NCBI GenBank assembly: GCA_021806095.1
Contig: JAJZYD010000003.1
Location: forward strand, 1 to 45,709
DNA from: Microcaldota archaeon
GTDB taxonomy: Archaea > Micrarchaeota > Micrarchaeia > Micrarchaeales > Micrarchaeaceae
Direction: 5' to 3'
DNA: 45,709 bases
How positions within the stretch are numbered: position 1 is the first letter of the stretch; every line of letters starts with the position of its first letter. Shown piece after piece: positions 38,438 to 45,709 of this stretch. Under the pieces are notes generated by a model. That model was not told where the DNA came from and did not search any database. It saw only the letters and a program-made list of their open reading frames with translations. A program made the position numbers and the translations under genes.

Positions 38438-38643
38438 TGGAAGAATATAGTTCATTAGAAAGGAAGATTATGTCAATACTCTATTCTGCAGGAAAACCAC
38501 TGCCTACAGAAAGGATAGCAAAGCAGTTAGATATATCAAGGATAACCGCAAAGAAGTATCTTATAGGTTTAGAAAAATATAAGAAAGTGGAAAGCAAGAA
38601 AGAAGGAAGAGCGGTGTATTGGTGGTTAAGCCTAAAGAAGTGA
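38437..38643 (+). CDS. Small winged-helix regulator
   Basis: SLERKIMSILYSAGKPLPTERIAKQLDISRITAKKYLIGLEKYKKVESKKEGRAVYWWL. Start overlaps the previous stop (TAATG). Confidence 0.7.
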   Translation: MEEYSSLERKIMSILYSAGKPLPTERIAKQLDISRITAKKYLIGLEKYKKVESKKEGRAVYWWLSLKK

Positions 38644-38674
38644 GGTGTTCAAATGGATAAAAAGTATATTATAG

Positions 38675-38698
38675 TAAAGTATATAAGATTATACTTTA
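38675..38698. promoter_or_regulatory. Inverted repeat, candidate operator
   Basis: TAAAGTATA-TAAGAT-TATACTTTA, 9-bp arms, 6-bp spacer. Confidence 0.5.
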
Positions 38699-38717
38699 AT
38701 AATACTATTAAAAATGC

Positions 38718-38825
38718 ATGGCTAACGCTATACAAATAGGCCGATTGTTTCTAGGTGTGAGTAGTAAATTAAGAACTTATTTGTTAGCTGCTGCTGTGCA
38801 TATTTTTGGTGCTTTGTATGGATAA
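38718..38825 (+). CDS. Possible 35-aa leader peptide overlapping methyltransferase start
   Basis: MANAIQIGRLFLGVSSKLRTYLLAAAVHIFGALYG*; stop overlaps the methyltransferase ATG (ATGGATAA). Confidence 0.35.
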   Translation: MANAIQIGRLFLGVSSKLRTYLLAAAVHIFGALYG

Positions 38826-39684
38826 TTGGTATAACAATGTATATTATAAAGATGCAAGAAATATGTCAGAGATACCTGACAACTCTGTGCATCTAATCAT
38901 TACGTCGCCACCTTACTTCAACATAAAGGATTATGCTAAGGATGGCTATCAAAACAAGAAAATAGCAAGCAAGACAAATGGACAGATTGGGGATATTGAC
39001 AATTATAATGACTACATAAAGGAACTATCTAATGTATGGAAAGAGTGCGAGAGAGTTCTCACACCAAACGGCAAGCTGGCAATAAATGTCCCATTAATGC
39101 CCATACTGAAAGATAAAATGAATACGCATCACAATAGACACATCTTTGACATAAATGCAAGCATAGAGACCTCAATTTTGCAAAACAACAAAAAGTTATA
39201 TCTGTTTGACTTGTTTATTTGGAATAGAAAGAACCCAACAAAGAAGCTTATGTTTGGGTCTTATCCGTATCCGAGAAATTTCTATGCACAAAACACAATA
39301 GAATTTATAACTATATATGTGAAGGAAGGTAAGCCACTAAACAATGTATCAGAAAAAATAAAAGAAGCAAGCAAACTGACTGAAAGCGAATGGGTAGAAT
39401 ATACCAAACAAGTATGGGATATTGCCATACCCAACAAGGCAGACCTTGCCTTTGGAAAGCATTGTGCGATTATGCCAGAGGAGATAGTTAGAAGGTGCGT
39501 AAGGCTATTCAGTTTTGAGGGGGATGTAGTATTAGACCCATTCGTAGGCTCTGGCACTACATTGAAAGTGGCAAAAGAATTGAATAGGCATTATGTAGGC
39601 TATGAGTTATCAAAAGCATACAAGTCAGTTATAGACAAGAAGCTTGCCACGCAGAACAAGCTTGTATCTTTTGTATATGAATAG
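38818..39684 (+). CDS. DNA methyltransferase, beta class, likely N4-cytosine (TSPPY)
   Basis: IITSPPYFNIKDYAKDGYQ (motif IV) near N-terminus and VLDPFVGSGTTLKVAKELNRHYVGYELS (motif I) near C-terminus. ATG 38818 within ORF 38806-39684. Confidence 0.85.
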   Translation: MDNWYNNVYYKDARNMSEIPDNSVHLIITSPPYFNIKDYAKDGYQNKKIASKTNGQIGDIDNYNDYIKELSNVWKECERVLTPNGKLAINVPLMPILKDKMNTHHNRHIFDINASIETSILQNNKKLYLFDLFIWNRKNPTKKLMFGSYPYPRNFYAQNTIEFITIYVKEGKPLNNVSEKIKEASKLTESEWVEYTKQVWDIAIPNKADLAFGKHCAIMPEEIVRRCVRLFSFEGDVVLDPFVGSGTTLKVAKELNRHYVGYELSKAYKSVIDKKLATQNKLVSFVYE

Positions 39685-40487
39685 TGATAATAATGTTAAA
39701 ACTAAACAAGATTTACAATATGGACTGCTTTGAATTTTTAGAAAAGATTGATAATGGAATAATTGATTTGGTCGTAATAGACCCACCTTATAATATGAAT
39801 AAAGGTAAGTGGGACAAATTTGCATCTCAGGATGCGTTTTTTAATTTTACTTACAAGTGGATAGATGCTGTAATACCAAAGCTAAAGGATACTGGAAGCT
39901 TCTATGTATTCAACACACCATTCAATTCTGCTTACATACTGCAATATTTGATAGGTAAAGGTCTTGTCTTTCAGAATTGGATAACGTGGGATAAAAGAGA
40001 TGGCTTTTCGGCTACTAAAAAGAGATACACTAATGGTCAAGAGACAATTCTATTCTTTACAAAAAGCAAGGAACATATCTTTAATGCTGATAAGATAAGA
40101 GTGCCTTATGAATCAGAGGACAGAATCAAGCACGCAAAGGTAAAAGGCATACTAAAGAATGGAGAACGATGGTATCCTAATCCTAAAGGTAGATTATGTG
40201 GTGAGGTATGGCACATAACAAGCGAAAGACTAAAAAATAAAGTTAATGGTAAAACGCCTAAACTACCACACGCAACAACAAAGCCTTTGGAATTGATAGA
40301 GAGGATAGTCAATGCAAGCAGTAATAAAGAAGATTTGGTTTTGGACTGCTTTATGGGAAGTGGCACAACTGCAATAGCTTGTAAGGAATTAGGAAGGAAC
40401 TTTATTGGATGCGACAGCAATAAGGGCTATGTCGATATAGCAAGAAAACACTTGCATGAGATAGAGAAACAGAAAAAATTAACATAA
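39684..40487 (+). CDS. DNA methyltransferase, beta class, likely N6-adenine (DPPY)
   Basis: LVVIDPPYNMNKGKWDKF near N-terminus and VLDCFMGSGTTAIACKELGRNFIGCDSN near C-terminus. ATG 39692 (MLKLNK) also possible. Confidence 0.85.
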   Translation: MIIMLKLNKIYNMDCFEFLEKIDNGIIDLVVIDPPYNMNKGKWDKFASQDAFFNFTYKWIDAVIPKLKDTGSFYVFNTPFNSAYILQYLIGKGLVFQNWITWDKRDGFSATKKRYTNGQETILFFTKSKEHIFNADKIRVPYESEDRIKHAKVKGILKNGERWYPNPKGRLCGEVWHITSERLKNKVNGKTPKLPHATTKPLELIERIVNASSNKEDLVLDCFMGSGTTAIACKELGRNFIGCDSNKGYVDIARKHLHEIEKQKKLT

Positions 40488-40522
40488 GAAAGGTTTAAAT
40501 AAATTAACTGCTTTTTACTAAC

Positions 40523-41926
40523 ATGCAATTAGTGGAGAACGATAAAGTCAAGCTAAAGGATGTAGTATCAAACCTTATCAAACATAGCACAGAGATAAGA
40601 CTTGCCATAGCTTTTATCAGGAAGTCAGGTGTAGATGCCATAAGTAGCGACCTCCAAGCCTTCAAGAACAGAGGAGGCAAACTCAAACTTATATTCGGAG
40701 AGGACTTTAATCTAACTGATAGTTCCGCTTTGGACTATCTTTTAGGTCAAGGGGCAGAGATGAAAGTGTATCTGTCAAGAAAAGGTGTATATCACCCTAA
40801 GATTTGGATGTTCAAACTTACTGACAAATGGGTCATAGTAATAGGCTCATCAAATCTAAGTAAGGATGCACTTACCAACAATATAGAAGCAAGTCTTGTA
40901 TTTGAAGGAATAGATTCTGATGTGGATGTTCAAACTTGCCTTTTTGCCTATGATGTCCTTTGGAAATCTGACCGCTGTTTTCCAATAGGTACTGAATACA
41001 TAAAGAACTACAAAAACGAGACCAAAAAGTACTTCAAAAGACGCATCTCAATAAACACTACTGGAACTATCAATTCAGTGCAGTCTTATAACACTCTAAA
41101 AGATGTAATTAAAAGCTGGATTGACATACCAGAAAGTGACAAGTTTGAAAAGAACTCTATTTGGAGGGGCTGGTATTTTCTACCTAATCAGACAGCGATA
41201 ACGGATGATTACCTAAGCAAGCTTCAAAAGATACTGGTATTTATCAAGAGTCATAAACAATACGGAACTACTGGCTATCTTGATATACCTTCAAACACCA
41301 CTGGAGAGCAAATTTGCAAGGACATACAAACCTATGCTGGCATAACATTCAAGAGAAAGAGCCTTAAACTATCAGCAAGAGACCTATTTGTAAGACAACA
41401 AAAGAACTATTTGGAGAAATTGGGATTTATAACAGAAGAGCAGACAAAGATAAGGCTAACAGACTTAGGAGACAAATTTTCTACTGTGAATATGGCTGGT
41501 ATGAAAGCAATATATGAAGATATCCTTGTTGAATATAAGTGGTATGAGATACGCCCATTCTTGTTTATCCTCAGATTATTGCTGGCACTGCAAGATAACA
41601 CTATGTTGTATGATGAGTTTAGCTTCTTTGTAATCCACACAAAGCACGATACTGAGTTTGATGTAGTATATGATTCAATTATGACATATAGATTACTTCC
41701 ACCATCAGACAAGACAAACTTAACACGAGAAGTAAATACATATCTCCAAAGTTCAAAGGGAACAGGTGCTAAAATGGTAATTGAGGATTATAACCTTAAA
41801 CTTGACTTCTTTTTGAAGGATATAAGTGTTTTTGACTATTTGGACTATAATAACACTACTGGAACGCTTAAACTTACAGATATAGCTAAAGCACAGAAAA
41901 TATTGATTGATTCAGACTATCCATAG
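40523..41926 (+). CDS. PLD-family nuclease, probable restriction endonuclease
   Basis: Single HKD-like motif YHPKIWMFKLTDKWVIVIGSSNLSKDALTNNIEASLVFEG in N-terminal third; ~280-aa C-terminal part; downstream of two DNA methyltransferases. Confidence 0.72.
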   Translation: MQLVENDKVKLKDVVSNLIKHSTEIRLAIAFIRKSGVDAISSDLQAFKNRGGKLKLIFGEDFNLTDSSALDYLLGQGAEMKVYLSRKGVYHPKIWMFKLTDKWVIVIGSSNLSKDALTNNIEASLVFEGIDSDVDVQTCLFAYDVLWKSDRCFPIGTEYIKNYKNETKKYFKRRISINTTGTINSVQSYNTLKDVIKSWIDIPESDKFEKNSIWRGWYFLPNQTAITDDYLSKLQKILVFIKSHKQYGTTGYLDIPSNTTGEQICKDIQTYAGITFKRKSLKLSARDLFVRQQKNYLEKLGFITEEQTKIRLTDLGDKFSTVNMAGMKAIYEDILVEYKWYEIRPFLFILRLLLALQDNTMLYDEFSFFVIHTKHDTEFDVVYDSIMTYRLLPPSDKTNLTREVNTYLQSSKGTGAKMVIEDYNLKLDFFLKDISVFDYLDYNNTTGTLKLTDIAKAQKILIDSDYP

Positions 41927-41928
41927 AA

Positions 41929-42113
41929 TTTATAAACAAAGAGAGGAATTTATAAACAAAAGGCATTTTATAAACAACGCCCTCACGTGCGGCTTCGCTC
42001 CTTTAGTCCTTGAATTTGACTACTTTAGGAGCAACATTCAGACTTTAGGAGCATAATTGACTTTATGAGCAAAGTCCTCTCGTGTTAAAAGCTTAAATAC
42101 TACTTTATCAACA
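41929..42113 (+). repeat. Iteron-like repeat cluster E (right flank of R-M island)
   Basis: TTTATAAACAAA (41929), TTTATAAACAAA (41949), TTTATAAACAAC (41967), TTTAGGAGCAAC (42024), TTTAGGAGCATA (42044), TTTATGAGCAAA (42062), TTTATCAACAAA (42104); most steps 18-20 bp or multiples. Confidence 0.6.
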
Positions 42114-42164
42114 AAGGCATTAAAACCGAAAGGTATATATATCTGAACATTCACAATATTAAAG

Positions 42165-42305
42165 ATGAATAAAATGAGCAATGGAAACAAAAACGCGCTA
42201 ATTGATCTGTCCTCACTGAGTAGTGAACAAAAACTAATTATTGCGATAATTGGTATTGTTGCTGTGATATTGTTTGCGATTGCCTTAAATAATGGCTGGA
42301 TTTAA
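42165..42305 (+). CDS. Small single-TM membrane protein (46 aa)
   Basis: MNKMSNGNKNALIDLSSLSSEQKLIIAIIGIVAVILFAIALNNGWI*. Not in ORF track (below length cutoff). Confidence 0.5.
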   Translation: MNKMSNGNKNALIDLSSLSSEQKLIIAIIGIVAVILFAIALNNGWI

Positions 42306-42473
42306 GCATATTCACAAGGTTTTTACAAAGATGTAGTTTAGGCATATACATTCTTTCCATTCTTTACAATATTTTTGCGATAATTATATTAGGGTGGGGA
42401 GTTTATACATACATCATACTTTAACCTTATAACCACCTCAAACCATAAAAGCACTTTCAGCGATAAAATAACC

Positions 42474-42714
42474 ATGAACAGGGTGGACAAGAAGTACCAC
42501 CGAGACTTTGACTTCCAGCACTACCACAAGTTCGTGTCGCCACTGTCGCAGATCATCGTGGGCATGATAACGCCCACCATAATGTTCCTCATCTTTTACG
42601 GCCTTGCCCTATACACCTGGCATTTTCACGATGTGGCGAAGGTATTTATCATACCTCTTTGAGTTCTGTCTAGCGGTGGTATTCCTGCGCTACATAAGGT
42701 ATAAGGTGCCCTAG
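42474..42714 (+). pseudogene. GC-rich membrane-protein gene with apparent frameshift
   Basis: Frame 1: MNRVDKKYHRDFDFQHYHKFVSPLSQIIVGMITPTIMFLIFYGLALYTWHFHDVAKVFI; continuing in the +1 frame from 42652: YLFEFCLAVVFLRYIRYKVP* (stop 42712-42714). GC content visibly above surroundings. Confidence 0.5.
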
Positions 42715-42917
42715 CATAGGGGCATGATGCGGATATCTGCGGTAGTAAGCATGAACTGACAGTATTTCAAGAGCAGCATAGCAGTCTTATATTTTATTCT
42801 TTAATCTGTAGTTATATTGGTAATTAAACAACACAGAATCTAAAGCACAAATAATAAATATCTGAATAAACTTATGACTTCTTATCGAAAAGAAATCTAT
42901 GATTAATAAGTGTGTAA

Positions 42918-45497
42918 ATGGTCAGTATTAATAGAACACCTAGAGAATCCATTATCAATTCATACTCAGAACGTAATGGTTTTGTAGATTTAAATAATCT
43001 ATCAAAAGATAAAAACTTTCATACATTCAATGAACTAATAAACGATGCAGACAAATTAAAATATTCAAGAGAAGATGCCATACATTTAATTAATAATCTT
43101 ATATTAATGTTAAAAGACACTGGCAAAGTTCCAATACTTATCAATTCAATTTCTGATTTTGAATCACCAACTCATAATTATATTAAGAATTTAATAGAAA
43201 TAAGCAAGAATATAAATAATAAATTTCTAAATATATTATATGATTTTAATAATGTTGAATTTTCAAGATATATTAATATATTTAAAATAATTAAAAATGA
43301 AAGTGATAATGCAGATAATTTTAATGTTTACAAATCAATTATAGAAGATCCTAATAAGTTAAAAAAGATAAAACTTCTATTTAACAATGATTTTGATGCA
43401 ATTATAGGAAATCTTAATAAAATTGCACCAGAAGATGCATCAACTATTATTCTAAATTCAATTAATATTTTAAATTCAGATAGCTATTACCAAACTGCTA
43501 TTGATTATCTTAGTGCTTCTAAATTTCAAACACCTAATATAAAATTTTTATTAGAAATTAAAACAATAGAAGCAATAAAATATTTGTTTGACAATGATAT
43601 TATTGATATAAGTGATGAAAATATTTTAAAAGTAGCATGCATGTTTCATTATTGTGGTAATAGTTTTATTAAATTTATAAAATATTTAAATAAAACTAGC
43701 AGTCCCTTTGGCATGAAAAAATTTTTTAATTCTATAAGCATTAATTTTGACAAGGATGAAGAAGATATATTAAAATATATAATAAAAAAACAGGAAGAAT
43801 TAGGAAAAAAATTCGATGATATCAGTGAAGTAGTAGGGAGTATTATAGTAATAGCTAAAGTAATGATGAATATTGGTTATATAAAACAAGGCGATTATAA
43901 GGAAATAGATTACTTAATTTTGGAAGGAAATAGGCAAAATTTGTTGATTTTTGAGAAAAATATTCTCTTTTTAGATATTAAGAAGATTAAAGAAAGCAAA
44001 GCATTTGAATATATAAAATTACACAAAGATAAAAATATAACTGTTAAAGATAGAATCGATTTATTAAATAAATTGAGTTTGTTATTTAGATTATCAAAGG
44101 AGAGTGTAATTGATGATGAAAGTGTCAATAAATTAATTGAAAATTTAAATGCAGCAATCATTACATATAAGACTAATAATAAAATTAAAGAGTTATCATT
44201 AAATAATCTAATTGACAAAATGTCCGAATATGCTCCAAATGCTTCTAAATATATCAAAGAACATATAAATGCACTTGGCTCTATTTTTATTAATGATAAT
44301 GTATTAAATGAATTGAAAAACCTAATTTCACAGTATTTGACAATTAAATTAAATTTCAATAATAGTGATATAAAAATCAATATAGATAATATATATGCAG
44401 TTTATGTTGAAAATGTTAAAAAGAAAGGAAAAAAGATAAATTCAAATCCTAAATATGAAAAAAAATTTCTAAGGGATTTTAAAAGATACAACGATCTAGC
44501 TGAAATCAACATTGAAAACACAACAATTAAAAGAATTATAACTGATTTAAATATCAATAAATTAATATTATCCAAACTGACAGGAATAGATGAAAGTAAA
44601 ATATTTACAGATAAGTTGTCAAAAGAATTTATAAATGTAATCGAAGGTTACATCAATGGTTCATTATACAATGAACTAATATTTGATAATAAAACAATAT
44701 CAAATATAAAATATAATAGGCAGATTCTGCGTGAATTAATAATAAAATACTATCAAGGTGGCAATGCTGCAGCAATAGATTATATTATGGGATTTGAAGA
44801 AAGCAAAGATATAATTGAAAATATGAAACAGAGAGGTACAAATATAGATGCAATAAATAATTTGAAATTATATTACAAAATTTCTGCTCCAATCAAATTT
44901 AATGTGGGGGATAAAAATATTTTTAAAAATAAAAAAGAGAACATAATATTTTACAACGAAACAGATATAATAAATAAATTAAATTCTGGAGTTTATAATA
45001 AAACATGTTTAAACATAATTAATGGAGAAAATTCGTTTGGTGCAATTGCATATGCTGTAGATATTAATAATTTTATAATATACATAGCAAAAGACGATGA
45101 GGATAAAAAAATATTTGGCAGATTGTCTTTAATAGAAAGTGATAAAGGTTTTATCTTAAATTCAGATATTTATTTGAATAATGATTATAAAAGATGTATA
45201 GATATAGATATTATAATAGATTTTCTGGAAAAGTTTTCAGAAATTTCAGGAAGAACATTAATAATACCTGATAAAATAGTTTTAAAATCAGAATTCTTTA
45301 GTTATGATTCATTAAAAAAAGCAAATAAAACATTAGGAATAAGAGCTGATTTGAATTGCAGAATTGATAAAGCAATATCCTCTATTATTTATTCTAGTAT
45401 TTTTGGAGATTTTTTTGGAAAGACCAAAAATCTAACTAATTTATCTAATTTTAATAAGCGAATAGAGGGATATATTATAAAACCAAAGCAAGATTAA
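42918..45497 (+). CDS. Large protein of unknown function (859 aa)
   Basis: Long uninterrupted ORF, helical N/I/K-rich, with a distinct C-terminal segment TCLNIINGENSFGAIAYAVDINNFIIYIAKDDEDKKIFGRLSLIES. Confidence 0.8.
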   Translation: MVSINRTPRESIINSYSERNGFVDLNNLSKDKNFHTFNELINDADKLKYSREDAIHLINNLILMLKDTGKVPILINSISDFESPTHNYIKNLIEISKNINNKFLNILYDFNNVEFSRYINIFKIIKNESDNADNFNVYKSIIEDPNKLKKIKLLFNNDFDAIIGNLNKIAPEDASTIILNSINILNSDSYYQTAIDYLSASKFQTPNIKFLLEIKTIEAIKYLFDNDIIDISDENILKVACMFHYCGNSFIKFIKYLNKTSSPFGMKKFFNSISINFDKDEEDILKYIIKKQEELGKKFDDISEVVGSIIVIAKVMMNIGYIKQGDYKEIDYLILEGNRQNLLIFEKNILFLDIKKIKESKAFEYIKLHKDKNITVKDRIDLLNKLSLLFRLSKESVIDDESVNKLIENLNAAIITYKTNNKIKELSLNNLIDKMSEYAPNASKYIKEHINALGSIFINDNVLNELKNLISQYLTIKLNFNNSDIKINIDNIYAVYVENVKKKGKKINSNPKYEKKFLRDFKRYNDLAEINIENTTIKRIITDLNINKLILSKLTGIDESKIFTDKLSKEFINVIEGYINGSLYNELIFDNKTISNIKYNRQILRELIIKYYQGGNAAAIDYIMGFEESKDIIENMKQRGTNIDAINNLKLYYKISAPIKFNVGDKNIFKNKKENIIFYNETDIINKLNSGVYNKTCLNIINGENSFGAIAYAVDINNFIIYIAKDDEDKKIFGRLSLIESDKGFILNSDIYLNNDYKRCIDIDIIIDFLEKFSEISGRTLIIPDKIVLKSEFFSYDSLKKANKTLGIRADLNCRIDKAISSIIYSSIFGDFFGKTKNLTNLSNFNKRIEGYIIKPKQD

Positions 45498-45709
45498 AAT
45501 ATAAAATTTATATTCTTATAATATAGAATAGTTACTTTTCATTTTTCTAGTATAATATAATTGTTATACCATATGTGCATTATTTAAAAAGTGCATTTAT
45601 AAATATTGTTAAATAAATAATGTATTAAAGATGGTTTTGTGAAAAGTAATACTTCAATTTTAGATATATTTCATATAAAGATAGAGCTTCACTGGACATT
45701 CATAATGCT

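Noticed and set aside
39282-40420. Minus-strand ORFs within the methyltransferases
   Set aside because: Antisense to motif-bearing genes.

Overview
The window is AT-rich archaeal chromosomal DNA. The domain call rests on rpoK, TFE, prefoldin beta, fibrillarin, an initiator-type tRNA-Met and archaeal-type ProRS/MetRS. Compact informational and housekeeping genes suggest a small-genome (possibly DPANN-like) archaeon, but lineage was not determined. The core content is Rad50, RpoK, TFE, tRNA-iMet, a phosphate-type MFS transporter, prefoldin, a DHH phosphoesterase, class II RNR, a membrane-anchored double-AAA ATPase, an AAA-less Lon-type protease, HIT, adenosine-specific kinase, HAD, DprA, a ComF-like PRTase, proline dehydrogenase, ProRS, MetRS, LemA, threonine synthase and fibrillarin. 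Accessory parts of most interest: (1) a likely Type II(S) restriction-modification island at ~37.9-42.1 kb, with two beta-class methyltransferases and a single-PLD-motif nuclease, preceded by two small DNA-binding proteins. (2) A dispersed, ~20-bp-periodic, iteron-like repeat family (approximately TTTAnnARCAAA) that flanks this island and recurs at four other intergenic sites. (3) IS200/IS605 TnpB relics whose omegaRNA-like right ends survive without the protein, in two different classes. (4) A HAD / DprA / ComF-like PRTase neighbourhood. (5) Unusual architectures: an MFS-PhoU-like fusion, a TFE with a lysine-rich tail, and an AAA ATPase with an 85-bp internal identical repeat. No CRISPR array or rRNA was seen. 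All calls are by eye from sequence; no database search was run.
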